Shown in pieces: positions 8,546 to 18,529 of a DNA stretch of 64,000 nt; the first letter of the stretch is position 1; the number at the start of each line of letters is the position of its first letter. The position numbers and the translations under genes are program-made. The stretch is from Actinomycetales bacterium (GTDB lineage Bacteria > Actinomycetota > Actinomycetes > Actinomycetales > Cellulomonadaceae), in the NCBI GenBank assembly GCA_020444245.1, contig JAHLLI010000004.1:62001-126000 (forward strand). Direction: 5' to 3'. The notes under the pieces are model-generated. The model was not told the DNA's origin. It did no database searches and was given only the letters and a program-made list of their open reading frames with translations.

Positions 8546-10000
8546 GTGGACACGCACGGCCAGCGGGCGTACCTGGGCGTCGCGCTCCTCGGTGTGCCGC
8601 TCGTGGCCCTGTGCGCACTCGGCGACGTGTCGCGCTACGCGGCGGTCGCCGCGGCGAACCTCGTCGTGCTGGTGGTCCTCGCGGTCGCGCGTCGCCGTGG
8701 CGGCGTCCCCGCAGGGCCCGGCGGATCGCTGCTGGTCGCGGGCGTTGCGGTCCTGGCAGCCCACAACGTCGAGACCCTGGCCGCGGTCGCCACCAGCGGC
8801 TCGCCCGCCGACGGCGCCTTCGCGGTGGCGAGCCTCGGGCTGGGCTACGCCCTCCTCCTCACCGGTGGCCTGGCCGTCACCTTCCCATCCCTCCACCGCG
8901 ACGTCGGGGGTGTGCTCGATGCGATGGTGATCGGGTTGGTCGTCGCGGTCGTGATGTGGGGGGTCGTCCTCGGCCCTGCTCACGAGCGCCTCGGTTCGGG
9001 CGTCGTCACCCGTGCCTACGAGACGTTCCTCGTCCTGCTCGCGGCGGCGTTGACCGGTGCAGTCGTGCGAGCCGCGGTCGTCGCGCGCGGCGCGCGGACG
9101 GCGGCCTCCCTCCTCGTCCTCGCGATGTGCGCGGCAGACCTGTCCGACATCGCCTACACGCTGACCTTGGACCGTGCGACCGGCCTCTCGGCCTGGTGGG
9201 CGAGCGCGGTGGCCGTCGTCGCCCTCGTTGCCTTCGGTGCCGGGCTCGCCCACCCCGCCGTCGCGGCGGTGGCAGCGCACGGGACCGGCACCCGCGGGCT
9301 CACGCGATCACGCCTCGTGCTCCTCGGCGGAGCGCTCGCGGTGAACCCGGCGATGGCCGGTGTCCAGGCGGTGGCCGGGCACCCGGTCGACGTCGCGCTG
9401 CTCTGCGTCAGCTCACTGCTCCTGGTGCCCCTGGTGCTCTGGCGGATCGGGCTGCTCGCCAGCTGGCACGCCGACGCGGCCCGACGTCTGCAGGACCTCG
9501 CGTCACTCGACGCGTTGACCGGTCTGCCGAACCGCCGGACGATGACCGCACACCTGGAGTCGACCCTCGACCGCCTGGCGGCCGGCACGTCGCCCGGGGC
9601 GGTCGTCCTCTATCTCGACCTGGACGACTTCAAGGCCGTCAACGACACGTACGGGCACGTGATCGGCGATCGTCTGCTGCAGGCCGTTGCCACCCGGGTG
9701 AAGGCGTGTGTCCGCTCGTGCGACGTGGTCGCGCGCTTCGGCGGTGACGAGTTCGTCGTGGTGCTGGAGGGTGCCCCGCAGGACATCGAGGCCGTCGTCC
9801 TGCCGGGCCTGGAACGCGCGATGGCGGAACCGGTGACCATCGACGCCGTCGTGGTCTCGGAGCTGGCCAGCATCGGTGTCGCCGCGATCAGCCCCGGCGA
9901 ACGCGTGGACGCAGAGACGGTTCTTCGCCGTGCGGACGCGGAGATGTACCGCGTGAAGCGGGCTCGTCGGCAGGCTCGCGCGCAGACCGCAGGCGTGTAG
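8546..10000 (+). CDS. Membrane diguanylate cyclase (GGDEF) with intact inhibitory site
   Basis: A 484-residue protein with about eight hydrophobic segments in the first 305 residues followed by a GGDEF domain (about 317-475) that makes the second messenger cyclic di-GMP from GTP. The signature GGDEF is exact at residues 399-403. An RxxD product-inhibition site (RSCD, 390-393) sits five residues upstream, so feedback inhibition by c-di-GMP is expected. No EAL domain is attached. The GTG at 8546 follows GGAGG (8537-8541); the N-terminal membrane domain presumably senses an unknown signal. Confidence 0.9.
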   Translation: MDTHGQRAYLGVALLGVPLVALCALGDVSRYAAVAAANLVVLVVLAVARRRGGVPAGPGGSLLVAGVAVLAAHNVETLAAVATSGSPADGAFAVASLGLGYALLLTGGLAVTFPSLHRDVGGVLDAMVIGLVVAVVMWGVVLGPAHERLGSGVVTRAYETFLVLLAAALTGAVVRAAVVARGARTAASLLVLAMCAADLSDIAYTLTLDRATGLSAWWASAVAVVALVAFGAGLAHPAVAAVAAHGTGTRGLTRSRLVLLGGALAVNPAMAGVQAVAGHPVDVALLCVSSLLLVPLVLWRIGLLASWHADAARRLQDLASLDALTGLPNRRTMTAHLESTLDRLAAGTSPGAVVLYLDLDDFKAVNDTYGHVIGDRLLQAVATRVKACVRSCDVVARFGGDEFVVVLEGAPQDIEAVVLPGLERAMAEPVTIDAVVVSELASIGVAAISPGERVDAETVLRRADAEMYRVKRARRQARAQTAGV

Positions 10001-10030
10001 GCGCGCGTGCCGCGCGTCTGACGCTCGCTC

Positions 10031-10561
10031 TCAGTGTCGGTAGGTGGGCGCCAACGTCGCGCGCGCGAGGGTGTGGAACAGCGTGTTGAACGCGACGGCG
10101 GTGGGCGTGGCGCTCGCGTCGACGCCCAGGTGCTCGACGTCCAGGGCGTGCACGGCGAACACGTAGCGGTGCACCTGGTCGCCGACCGGGGGAGCGGCGC
10201 CCAGGTAGCCCTGGCCACCGCCGTCGTGGCGCACCTGGAACGCGCCGGCCGGCAGGCCGGACCCGTCGGGCGCACCGGCGCCGGAGGCGAGCGAGGTGAC
10301 CGAGGCCGGGATGTCGACCACGCTCCAGTGCCAGAACCCGGCGGGGGTGGGTGCGTCGGGGTCGAAGCAGCTCACCACGAAGCTGCGGGTGCCCTCGGGG
10401 AAGCCGCTCCAGGACAGCTGGGGCGACGTGCTGCCGCCCTCGGCGGTGAAGGGGTGCGCCATGGGTGCCCCGTCGGTGACGTCGGTGCTGGTCACCTCGA
10501 ACGCCGGGACGGCGGGCAGGAGGGAGTACGGCTCGGGTGCGGTCGGTCGGGTCAGGTCCAC
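10031..10561 (-). CDS. YbhB/YbcL-type PEBP (Raf kinase inhibitor-like) protein
   Basis: A 176-residue phosphatidylethanolamine-binding-protein-fold protein. The ligand-pocket motifs [26 protein letters not shown] and [10 protein letters not shown] are clear. Bacterial members have no firmly established substrate. I chose the GTG at 10561 over the ATG seven codons upstream, because AGGAGG lies six bases before the GTG and overlaps the upstream codons. It is divergent from the SOS operon, separated by about 160 bp containing the LexA box. Confidence 0.85.
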   Translation of the reverse strand: MDLTRPTAPEPYSLLPAVPAFEVTSTDVTDGAPMAHPFTAEGGSTSPQLSWSGFPEGTRSFVVSCFDPDAPTPAGFWHWSVVDIPASVTSLASGAGAPDGSGLPAGAFQVRHDGGGQGYLGAAPPVGDQVHRYVFAVHALDVEHLGVDASATPTAVAFNTLFHTLARATLAPTYRH

Positions 10562-10666
10562 GGTGCACCTCCTCGAGGCCATCTTCGTCACACCGGCCGT
10601 GTGCCGCACGGGGAGCGGTGCCGGGCCGGTTGACACCTGTCGGCGTGTGGGTGTGGAGTGGGATAC

Positions 10667-10682
10667 TCGAACAGATGTTCGA
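10667..10682. promoter_or_regulatory. SOS (LexA) box
   Basis: TCGAAC-AGAT-GTTCGA is a perfect match to the mycobacterial/actinobacterial LexA operator TCGAAC-N4-GTTCGA. It ends 38 nt before the imuA' ATG. A GATACT hexamer at 10662-10667 abuts it and may be the -10 box, so bound LexA would block polymerase. It implies DNA-damage induction of the three-gene mutagenesis operon. Confidence 0.93.
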
Positions 10683-10720
10683 TACGACGGCTGAAGCCCG
10701 TCGAAGGTGTGGAGGCGACG

Positions 10721-11464
10721 ATGAGTGCGGTGGCGGTGCCGGGCCGGCCGGTCGCGCTCGATCGCGCCGCGGTCGCCAGGGCCGTGCTCGCCCGCGCCGA
10801 GGAACGCACCGGGACGGCCCGGCGTCCGTGGGGAGACCGTGGTGACGTCGTCCGGGGCCCGGTGCGGGACCACGGTGTGCGGTCCCTGCCGGTCGACCCG
10901 ACCCTGGACGCCCTGCTGCCCAGCGGTCTGGAGCGCGGCACCACGCTCACCGTCGCAGGGTCCACCTCCCTGCTCCTGGCGATGCTGGCGCGGGCGTCGG
11001 CCGACGGGGCGTGGGTCGCGGTGGTCGGGCTGCCGGCGGTGGGACTGCTGGCCGCCCACCAGCTCGGGCTGTCGCTCGAGCGCCTGGTGCTGGTGCCGGA
11101 CGCCGGCCCGGACGGGCCGCGGGTGCTCGCCGCGATGGTCGACGGGGTGGACGCGGTGGTGGTCGGTGACGTCGCGCTGACCGACGTGGACCGCCGCAAG
11201 CTCAGCGCCAGGGCCAGGGAGCGCTCGGCGGTGCTGCTGAGCACCGGACCGTGGCCGGGGGCGTCGGTGGTGCTCACCGCGCAGGGGTCGCGGTGGTCGG
11301 GGGTCGGCCGCGGCGAGGGTCGGTTGCGCACCCGCGTGCTCACGGTGGCCCGGGAGGGCCGCGGGGCCGCCGGCCGCGGTTGGCACGGCCAGGTGCCGCT
11401 GCCCGGTGTCGGTGCCGCCCGGGGCGCGCGCCTGCTCGGGCTCGACGGGCGGCGAGCCGGATGA
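10721..11464 (+). CDS. imuA': ImuA'-type SOS mutagenesis accessory protein
   Basis: A 247-residue RecA-fold-like protein without an obvious intact Walker A motif, matching the actinobacterial ImuA' accessory protein that works with ImuB and DnaE2 in damage-induced mutagenesis. The identification rests on position: it is first in an operon behind a LexA box and overlaps imuB by 4 bp (ATGA). The ATG at 10721 follows GGAGG with a 5-nt spacer; an in-frame start 63 bp upstream would lie inside the LexA box and was rejected. ImuA' sequences are poorly conserved, so the domain call alone would be weak. Confidence 0.82.
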   Translation: MSAVAVPGRPVALDRAAVARAVLARAEERTGTARRPWGDRGDVVRGPVRDHGVRSLPVDPTLDALLPSGLERGTTLTVAGSTSLLLAMLARASADGAWVAVVGLPAVGLLAAHQLGLSLERLVLVPDAGPDGPRVLAAMVDGVDAVVVGDVALTDVDRRKLSARARERSAVLLSTGPWPGASVVLTAQGSRWSGVGRGEGRLRTRVLTVAREGRGAAGRGWHGQVPLPGVGAARGARLLGLDGRRAG

Positions 11465-13092
11465 GCACGACGCTGGCCGACGCGGCAGCGGCGGCACCCG
11501 AGACCCGGCCCCGCCGCACCGCAGCGCTATGGGTGCCGGACTGGCCGGTGCTGGCGGCGATGGGCGCCGCGCAGGTGCCAGCCCACCTGCCGGCCGCTGT
11601 GCACGACGGGCGTCGGGTGGTGGCGGCCTCCGCCCAGGCCCGCCGGCAGGGTGTGCGGCGCGGCATGCGGCGGCGCGCCGCCCAGCAGTGCTGTCCCGAG
11701 CTGGTGCTGCTGAACGCCGACCCCGGGCGCGACGCTCGCGAGTTCGAGCCGGTCGCGCTGGCCGCCGAGACCGTGGTGGCAGGGATCGAGGTGGCCAGGC
11801 CGGGCCTGGTGCTGCTGCCGGCGGCCGGGGCGGGGCGCTACCACGGCTCGGAGCTGGTGCTGGCCGAGCGGTTGGTGGACGCGGTCGCCGAGGTCGGCTG
11901 CCAGGCGCAGGTCGGGATGGCCGACGGGGTGGGTGCGGCGGTGCTGGCCGCCAGGGCCCACGCGATGGTGCCGCCGGGGGAGACGGCCCGGTTCCTGGCC
12001 GGCCGGTCGGTCGCCGAGCTCCAGCACGTGACCACCGACGGTGCCGCCGAGGTCGCCGACCTGGTGGACCTGCTGGTCCGGCTCGGCGTGCGCACGCTGG
12101 GCGACCTGGCCCGGCTGCCCCGCGGTGACGTGCTCGCCCGGTTCGGGGTGTGGGGCGAGTGGGCGCACCGGGTGGCCTCCGGCCAGGACGACCGGCCCAC
12201 CGCGCTGCGCCGCCCCGAGCCCGATGTGGCGGTGGCGACCGAGCTCGACCCACCGGTGGAGCGGCTCGAGCAGACCGCGTTCGTCGCCCGGCGGCTGGCC
12301 GAGGAGCTGCACGCCACGATGGTCGCCGCGGGGGTGGGGTGCGGGCGGGTGCGGATCACCGCCGCCACCACCGAGGGCGCCGAGCTGGTGCGCACCTGGC
12401 GCACCGACACCGCGCTCGGCGGACTGTCGGTGGCCCGGCTGACCGATCGGGTGCGTTGGCAGCTGGACGGCTGGCTGACCGCTCAGCAGGCACGGCGCGG
12501 CGGCGCCGATGACCCCCGACCGGGACCGCTGGTCCGGCTGGGGCTGCTGGCCGAGGAGGTTGTCGCGGTCGGTGCGGAGCAGGGTCGGCTGTGGGGGCAG
12601 GCGGCGGGTGCGGACCTGCGGGCTCAGCGCGCCGTGCACCGGGTCCAGGGTCTGCTGGGTCCCGAGGCTGTGCTCGCCGCCCGGGTGCAGGGTGGGCGTG
12701 AGGTGCGCGACCAGGTGCACCTGGTGCCGTGGGGCGAGGAGCGGCCGCCCGAGCGGCGGGTGGACGCGCCATGGCCGGGACGCCTGCCACCGCCCGCTCC
12801 GGCGACGGTGCTGCCCGCGCCCGTCGCGGTCCAGCTGTGCGGCACCGACGGGCGACGGGTCGAGGTGGACGCCCGGTTGGGGATGAGCGCCGACCCGGCG
12901 GTGGTCTGGTGGCCGGACGGCACCTCGCAGACCGCCGTGACCGGCTGGGCAGGCCCGTGGCCCGTGGTGCAGCGCTGGTGGGGCGACACCCCGCACCGTG
13001 CGGTCTACCTGCAGGCCACCCTCGAGGACGGCCGCGCCGTGCTGCTCGCGCTGACCGACGGGGCCTGGGCGCTCGAGGCGCTCTATGACTGA
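11461..13092 (+). CDS. imuB: ImuB, Y-family polymerase-like mutasome adaptor
   Basis: A 543-residue protein with the Y-family polymerase fold but without its catalytic acidic pair. Where active enzymes carry S(I/V)DE, this one has GAGRYHGSE. The N-terminal WVPDWPVLA segment replaces the usual DMDAFF. In mycobacteria ImuB is non-catalytic and bridges the beta clamp, ImuA' and DnaE2. A QGRLWG segment (residues 374-379) sits in the C-terminal part and resembles the QLPLWG clamp-binding motif described for the mycobacterial protein. It overlaps imuA' by 4 bp and dnaE2 by 8 bp, so translation is coupled. Confidence 0.9.
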   Translation: MSTTLADAAAAAPETRPRRTAALWVPDWPVLAAMGAAQVPAHLPAAVHDGRRVVAASAQARRQGVRRGMRRRAAQQCCPELVLLNADPGRDAREFEPVALAAETVVAGIEVARPGLVLLPAAGAGRYHGSELVLAERLVDAVAEVGCQAQVGMADGVGAAVLAARAHAMVPPGETARFLAGRSVAELQHVTTDGAAEVADLVDLLVRLGVRTLGDLARLPRGDVLARFGVWGEWAHRVASGQDDRPTALRRPEPDVAVATELDPPVERLEQTAFVARRLAEELHATMVAAGVGCGRVRITAATTEGAELVRTWRTDTALGGLSVARLTDRVRWQLDGWLTAQQARRGGADDPRPGPLVRLGLLAEEVVAVGAEQGRLWGQAAGADLRAQRAVHRVQGLLGPEAVLAARVQGGREVRDQVHLVPWGEERPPERRVDAPWPGRLPPPAPATVLPAPVAVQLCGTDGRRVEVDARLGMSADPAVVWWPDGTSQTAVTGWAGPWPVVQRWWGDTPHRAVYLQATLEDGRAVLLALTDGAWALEALYD

Positions 13093-16000
13093 GGACCGGG
13101 GACGGCCGCGCTATGCCGAGCTGCACGCGCACTCGGCGTTCAGCTTCCTGGACGGTGCGAGCCAACCGGAGGACCTGGCGGCCGAGGCCGCCCGGCTCGA
13201 GCTGTCCGGCCTGGCGCTGACCGACCACGACGGTCTGTACGGCGTGGTCAGGTTCGCCCAGGCGGCCCGGGACGTGGGCCTGCCCACGGTGTTCGGCGCC
13301 GAGCTGCACCTGGCCACCGCCGACGGCGTGCTCGACGAGCCGACCGGCACCCCCGACCCCCGGTCGACGCACCTGCTCGTGCTGGCCCGCGGGCCCGACG
13401 GGTACCGCGCGCTGTCCTCAGCGATCGCCGACGGGCACCTGGCCACCGGGTCCAAGGGCCTGGCGCGCTACCGGCTCGAGGAGCTGGCCGCCGCGGCGGA
13501 CGGACAGTGGCTGGTGCTCACCGGCTGCCGCAAGGGCGCCGTCCGCCAGGCGCTCGAGGGCACCGGGAGGGTGCGGCGGTCCAGGCCCGGCACCGAACCG
13601 GCCCTCGACACGGACGCCGCGCGCGCCGAGCTGGACCGCCTGGTCGCACTGTTCGGCGCGGGCAACGTCGCCGTCGAGGTCACCGACACCGCCGACCCGT
13701 GGGACCACGAGCGCAACGACGCGCTGGCGGCGCTTGCCGAGGCCGCCCGCCTCCCGCTGGCGGCGACCACCAATGCCCACCACGCCGGGCCGCAGGACGC
13801 CGACCTGGCAGCCGCGCTGGCCGCGGTGCGGGCCAGGTCCAGCATGGCCGACATCGACGGCTGGCTGCCCGGCGGCACCGGGCGGCACCTGCGCTCGGCC
13901 GTGGAGATGCTCGACCGGCACCGCCGGCACCCGCAGGCCGTGGCCACCGCTGCGGCGCTGGCCGACGAGTGTGCCTTCGACCTGGCGCTGGTGGCGCCCA
14001 GCCTGCCGCCGTACCCGGTGCCGCCCGGTCACGACGAGGCCAGCTGGTTGCGTGAGCTGGTCCGCCGCGGTGCCACCGAGCGGTACGGACCGCGCGAGGC
14101 CGAGCGGGTGCCCGGCGCCTGGGCCCAGCTGGACCACGAGCTGGACATCATCGAGCTGCTGGGCTTCCCCGGCTACTTCCTCATCGTCCACGACCTGACG
14201 GACTTCTGCCGGCAGCGGGGGATCCTGTGCCAGGGCCGCGGATCGGCCGCGAACTCCGCGGTCTGCTACGCCCTGGGCGTCACCGCCGTGGACGCGGTGC
14301 GCCACGGCCTGCTGTTCGAGCGTTTCCTGGCACCCGAGCGCGACGGCCCGCCGGACATCGACGTCGACATCGAGTCCACCCGTCGCGAGGAGGTCATCCA
14401 GTACGTCTACGAGCGGTTCGACCGCCGGCACGCCGCACAGGTGGCCAACGTGATCTCCTACCGGCCGCGGTCTGCGGTGCGCGACGCCGCCCGGGCACTC
14501 GGCTACGACGCCGGCCAGCAGGACGCCTGGAGCAAGTCCGTCGAGCGCTGGGGGTCGCTCAAGGGTCCCGAACCGGCCAGCTCGTGGTGGACGATGCACC
14601 GCTCCGGCCCGGTGAGCCCGGGCGCCGTCGCGGACCTGCCCACCTGGTTCGGCCCGCACGGCACCTACGGCAAGCCCGAGGCACCCCGGGCCGCGTCGGG
14701 TGGACGGGCCGACCGGCCGCACACCGACCACCTGCCCGGCCTCGGGCGGGACGTGGCCGGGCCCGGGGACCGCTCCGGCGTCGGCGCCCCGATCGGCCGC
14801 AGCGAGGCGACCTGGACCCCGACGCTCGGCCACCCGGGCTCGCGTGAGGCGCCACCGGGCACAGTGACCGACGACGGGCACGACGTGGTCCCGCCGCACC
14901 GCCCGCCGGCGGCCACCGAGGAGGGGCTCATCCCCGCCGAGGTGATCGATCTGGCCGAACGCTTCCTGCGTCTGCCGCGCCACCTGGGCATCCACTCCGG
15001 CGGCATGGTGATGTGCGACCGCCCGGTGGTCGAGGTGTGCCCGGTGGAGTGGGCGCGCATGCCCGGGCGCACGGTGCTGCAGTGGGACAAGGAGGACTGC
15101 GCCGACGCCGGCCTGGTGAAGTTCGACCTGCTCGGTCTGGGCATGCTCTCCGCGCTGCGCATCGCCTTCGAGCTGGTGGCCAGGCACGAGGGTCAGGACC
15201 TGAGCCTGCACACGCTGCCCCAGGAGGACCCGGCGGTCTACGACCTGCTGTGCGCCGCGGACACCGTCGGGGTGTTCCAGGTCGAGTCGCGCGCGCAGAT
15301 GGCCACGCTGCCCAGGCTCCGGCCGCGGGAGTTCTACGACATCGTCATCGAGGTAGCGCTCATCCGGCCTGGGCCCATCCAAGGCGGGTCGGTGCACCCC
15401 TACATCGACCGGGTGCGCGGTCGCCAACCGGTGACCTACCTGCACCCGCTGCTGGAGCGGTCCCTGGCGAAGACCAAGGGCGTGCCGCTGTTCCAGGAGC
15501 AGCTCATGCAGATGGCCATCGACGTCGCAGGGTTCACCGGCTCGGAGGCCGACCAGCTGCGGCGCGCGATGGGCTCCAAGCGGTCCATGGAGCGCATGGA
15601 GGCGTTGCGCGCCCGGCTGATGTCCGGGATGGCAGAGCGTGGGGTGACGCCGGACGTCCGCGAGCAGATCTACGACAAGCTCAAGGCGTTCGCCGACTTC
15701 GGGTTCCCCGAGTCGCACGCGTTCTCGTTCGCCTACCTGGTCTACGCCAGCTCGTGGCTGAAGGTGTACCACCCGGCCGCGTTCCTCGCCGGGCTGCTGG
15801 CGGCCCAGCCGATGGGGTTCTACTCGCCCCAGTCGCTGGTGGCCGACGCCCGCCGGCACGGGGTCCCGGTGCTGCGCCCGGATGTGCAGGCCTCGGGCGT
15901 GCTGGCCGGGCTCGAGCGGCTCGGCGACGGCGAGTCGGGCGACGAGAGCCCGGTCGGCGGTGGTCGGGGCGGGAGCCGACGTGGTGTGGACACCGGCCCG

Positions 16001-16795
16001 CAGGCCGGTGAGGGCCGCTGGACCCCGGCTCCGGACCTCCCACCGGGCACCGAGGTGCGCCCCGGCCAGGTCGCCCTCGAGGTCGACCCCACCCTGGCGG
16101 TGCGGATGGGCCTGGCCTCGGTCCGCAGCGTGGGGGAGCAGGTCGCCGAGGAGGTGGTCGCCGAGCGCACCGCGCACGGACCGTTCGCCGACCTGCGAGA
16201 CCTGGTGCGCCGGGTTCGCCTCACCACCACTCAGCTCGAGGCCCTGGCCACCGCGGGTGCGCTGGGCTGCTTCGGCGTGGAGCGCCGCGCCGGGCTGTGG
16301 GCGGCCGGCGCGCTGGCCCAGGAGGGGCCGGACACCCTGCCCGGGGTGTCGGTGGGGGTCGAGGCGCCGACGCTGCCGGGGATGGACGAGGTGGAGACCG
16401 CGATGGCCGACGTGTGGGCCACCGGGGTGTCGGTGGACTCCTACCCGACCCAGTACGTGCGCGACGGCCTGACCGCCGCAGGGGTGCTCACCGTGGCGCA
16501 GGCGCACCGGCACGAGCCGGGGCGACGGGTCGCGGTGGCCGGCGTGGTCACCCACCGCCAGCGGCCCGGCACCGCGGGTGGTGTGACGTTCCTCTCCCTG
16601 GAGGATGAGACCGGCCTGCTCAACGTCATCTGCACCGCCGGGGTCTGGCAGCGGTTCCGCACGGCGGCTCGCTCGTCGGCAGCGCTCGTGGTCCGCGGGG
16701 TGCTGGAGCGGGCGGACGGCGCGACCAACCTGGTCGCCGAGCACATGGCGTCACTGTCGCTGCGGGTGCCGTCGAGCTCCCGCGACTACCGCTGA
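13085..16795 (+). CDS. dnaE2: Error-prone DNA polymerase DnaE2
   Basis: A 1236-residue C-family polymerase for translesion synthesis. An N-terminal PHP domain begins with ELHAHSAFSFLDGAS. The palm carries the catalytic PDIDVDIES motif after GRGSAANSAVCYALG. The fingers and thumb follow, then a helix-hairpin-helix region and a C-terminal OB fold (about 1140-1230). Two stretches look inserted: a Gly/Pro/Arg-rich linker of about 120 residues at roughly 492-612, between the palm and the conserved LGIHSGGMVMCDRPV segment, and a second low-complexity stretch at about 940-980. The gene is last in the LexA-controlled operon. Confidence 0.95.
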   Translation: MTEDRGRPRYAELHAHSAFSFLDGASQPEDLAAEAARLELSGLALTDHDGLYGVVRFAQAARDVGLPTVFGAELHLATADGVLDEPTGTPDPRSTHLLVLARGPDGYRALSSAIADGHLATGSKGLARYRLEELAAAADGQWLVLTGCRKGAVRQALEGTGRVRRSRPGTEPALDTDAARAELDRLVALFGAGNVAVEVTDTADPWDHERNDALAALAEAARLPLAATTNAHHAGPQDADLAAALAAVRARSSMADIDGWLPGGTGRHLRSAVEMLDRHRRHPQAVATAAALADECAFDLALVAPSLPPYPVPPGHDEASWLRELVRRGATERYGPREAERVPGAWAQLDHELDIIELLGFPGYFLIVHDLTDFCRQRGILCQGRGSAANSAVCYALGVTAVDAVRHGLLFERFLAPERDGPPDIDVDIESTRREEVIQYVYERFDRRHAAQVANVISYRPRSAVRDAARALGYDAGQQDAWSKSVERWGSLKGPEPASSWWTMHRSGPVSPGAVADLPTWFGPHGTYGKPEAPRAASGGRADRPHTDHLPGLGRDVAGPGDRSGVGAPIGRSEATWTPTLGHPGSREAPPGTVTDDGHDVVPPHRPPAATEEGLIPAEVIDLAERFLRLPRHLGIHSGGMVMCDRPVVEVCPVEWARMPGRTVLQWDKEDCADAGLVKFDLLGLGMLSALRIAFELVARHEGQDLSLHTLPQEDPAVYDLLCAADTVGVFQVESRAQMATLPRLRPREFYDIVIEVALIRPGPIQGGSVHPYIDRVRGRQPVTYLHPLLERSLAKTKGVPLFQEQLMQMAIDVAGFTGSEADQLRRAMGSKRSMERMEALRARLMSGMAERGVTPDVREQIYDKLKAFADFGFPESHAFSFAYLVYASSWLKVYHPAAFLAGLLAAQPMGFYSPQSLVADARRHGVPVLRPDVQASGVLAGLERLGDGESGDESPVGGGRGGSRRGVDTGPQAGEGRWTPAPDLPPGTEVRPGQVALEVDPTLAVRMGLASVRSVGEQVAEEVVAERTAHGPFADLRDLVRRVRLTTTQLEALATAGALGCFGVERRAGLWAAGALAQEGPDTLPGVSVGVEAPTLPGMDEVETAMADVWATGVSVDSYPTQYVRDGLTAAGVLTVAQAHRHEPGRRVAVAGVVTHRQRPGTAGGVTFLSLEDETGLLNVICTAGVWQRFRTAARSSAALVVRGVLERADGATNLVAEHMASLSLRVPSSSRDYR

Positions 16796-16804
16796 ACCGG
16801 CCGT

Positions 16805-18082
16805 TCAGTCCTCGTCGACGTCCCCGCCGTCGACCGGCTCCTCGTCCCCGGTGTCCTCGTCGCCGTCCGGCCGCACGGGCACCGGGGTGCCCACCGCTGC
16901 CTCCAGGGCAGCCATGTCCGTCGGCGGCTCGAGCACGCGCAGCCGCGCGAACACGGCCCACGCCACGGCGACCAGCGGCACCGCGACGACGGCGCCGAGG
17001 ATCCCGGCAACCAGGGTGCCGGCGGTCACGGAGATCGCGACGACCACCGGGTGCAGCGACACCTGCTTGCCCATCACCAACGGCTGGAGCACATGACCTT
17101 CGAACTGACCGATGAGCGCGATGACCACACCGACGAGCAGCGCGTTGAGCAACCCGTTCGCGGCGAGAGCGACGATCATCGCGATGACCATCGCCAGCGG
17201 CGCACCGATCAGCGGGATGAACGCGCCGATGAACACCAGCACCGCGAGCGGGGCGGCGAGCGGCACCCGCAGGATGAGCAGCCCGATCGCCGCCAGGAAG
17301 CCGTCCGACGCCGCGACCAGGAACGTCCCTCGCGTGTACCCGGAGAACGTGTACCAGGCGACCCCGCCGCCCACGTACCAGGACGCCCGGAACCGGCTGG
17401 GCAGCTGGTTGAGGAACCACGTCCACATGTCGGTGCCGCGGATGAGGAAGAACACCGTGAAGAACGTCGCGAGCGCCAGCGCGGTGAACACCTCGACCAC
17501 CGACCCGGCGCTGGTCAGCGCGGTGCTGGCGACCTGGCCGGAGTTGTCCTGGATCCACTGCTGGGCCTGGTTGAGCCAGTCCTGCACGTTGGCGTTGGTG
17601 ATGGTCAGGTGCAGCGGCGAGTTCTCCAGGGTCGTCAGGATCGTCGTGATGCCCTCGTTGAACTGCTTCGCGAGGTCCTGCCACTGGCCCGCGACCGAGA
17701 AGCCGATGTACGTGAAGAGCCCGGCCACCACCGCGAACGCCAGGATGATCGACAGCGCCGCGGCCAGGCCGCGCGGCATGACCTTGTCCATGACGTTGAC
17801 CACCGGACGCAGCACCGCGGTGAACACCAGCGACAGGAACACCGCGATGAACAGCAGCAGCACCTTGGTCGTCGCGAAGAACACCAACGACACGGCGGCG
17901 ATCACCACGATGATCCGCCACGACCAGCCCGCCGCGGCGCGCAGCCAGAGCGGGGCGACCTCGACCGGCTCGTTGTGCCGGCGGCTGCCGGCGACCCGGC
18001 CGATCACGCGGGTTCCGCCGGGCAGCTGGGCGGCAGCGGCGCGGGGCCGCTCGGTCGCCGCGGAGTCGTCGCGATCGGTCAC
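16805..18082 (-). CDS. AI-2E family transporter (TqsA/PerM-type)
   Basis: A 425-residue membrane protein of the AI-2E/PerM family: paired N-terminal helices, an extracytoplasmic amphipathic stretch (residues about 130-200, AGQWQDLAKQFNEG ...), then four to five further helices including the conserved GAFIPLIGAPLAMVIA segment. Members export autoinducer-2 or act as Na+/H+ antiporters; the substrate here is unknown. The C-terminal 50 residues are acidic and cytoplasmic. The GTG start at 18082 follows GAAAGGG; an ATG 45 codons upstream would give an atypical Arg-rich leader. Confidence 0.85.
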   Translation of the reverse strand: MTDRDDSAATERPRAAAAQLPGGTRVIGRVAGSRRHNEPVEVAPLWLRAAAGWSWRIIVVIAAVSLVFFATTKVLLLFIAVFLSLVFTAVLRPVVNVMDKVMPRGLAAALSIILAFAVVAGLFTYIGFSVAGQWQDLAKQFNEGITTILTTLENSPLHLTITNANVQDWLNQAQQWIQDNSGQVASTALTSAGSVVEVFTALALATFFTVFFLIRGTDMWTWFLNQLPSRFRASWYVGGGVAWYTFSGYTRGTFLVAASDGFLAAIGLLILRVPLAAPLAVLVFIGAFIPLIGAPLAMVIAMIVALAANGLLNALLVGVVIALIGQFEGHVLQPLVMGKQVSLHPVVVAISVTAGTLVAGILGAVVAVPLVAVAWAVFARLRVLEPPTDMAALEAAVGTPVPVRPDGDEDTGDEEPVDGGDVDED

Positions 18083-18147
18083 AACGCGCCCTTTCGGAGA
18101 GTGGACACGGCCCGTTCCGACGCCAGTCTGCCCCAGCCTGCGGCGTG

Positions 18148-18175
18148 CTGACCTGCTGCCACTCCGTGCTATCTT
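18148..18175 (+). promoter_or_regulatory. Promoter of the tRNA-Leu gene
   Basis: A CTGACC -35-like hexamer (18148-18153) and TATCTT -10 (18170-18175) are 16 nt apart, 45 nt before the tRNA. Confidence 0.55.
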
Positions 18176-18220
18176 GGCTGCCGCGCTCGGCGCCCTGACC
18201 AGGGTGTCCGGGTCCACCTC

Positions 18221-18304
18221 GTCCGGGTGGCGGAATGGCAGACGCGCTAGCTTGAGGTGCTAGTGCCCGTATAGGGCGTGGGGGTTCAAGTCCCCCTCCG
18301 GACA
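18221..18304 (+). tRNA. tRNA-Leu (anticodon GAG)
   Basis: The 84-nt class II tRNA folds completely. The acceptor stem GTCCGGG pairs with TCCGGAC (one G-U) with discriminator A. The anticodon stem CTAGC/GCTAG encloses the loop TTGAGGT, giving anticodon GAG, which reads CUC/CUU leucine codons. There is a long variable arm (TGCCCGTATAGGGCGT) and the T arm is GGGGG-TTCAAGT-CCCCC. The 3' CCA is not encoded. Confidence 0.96.
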
Positions 18305-18327
18305 CTCGTTGAGACAGCGAGCCGACG

Positions 18328-18362
18328 GGCCGTGACCAGCAGAGATGCGGGTCGCGGCCTTT
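18328..18362 (+). terminator. Intrinsic terminator of tRNA-Leu
   Basis: A 10-bp stem (GGCCGTGACC with GGTCGCGGCC, one G-U) is followed immediately by TTT, 24 nt after the tRNA. It is the most canonical terminator in the window. Confidence 0.7.
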
Positions 18363-18529
18363 CGTGCGTCTGACTGCGTCTGCGGCCGACGCGGGCGGCA
18401 CCTGCAGGCTGGGAGACCGTCAGGCACTGTTCACCGCCGCGCGAGTCATGCGCTGTTGTGGTCGGGAGTTGCCGCCTGCTTGACTGCGGCTCGGGTCTCG
18501 CGAGAGCCCGACACGACAGGGGGAATCCT

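Noticed and set aside
13418-16744. A very long open frame antisense to dnaE2
   Set aside because: Long antisense frames are expected in high-GC DNA with strong third-position bias; the product is low-complexity Arg/His/Gly-rich, and dnaE2 on the other strand is unmistakable.
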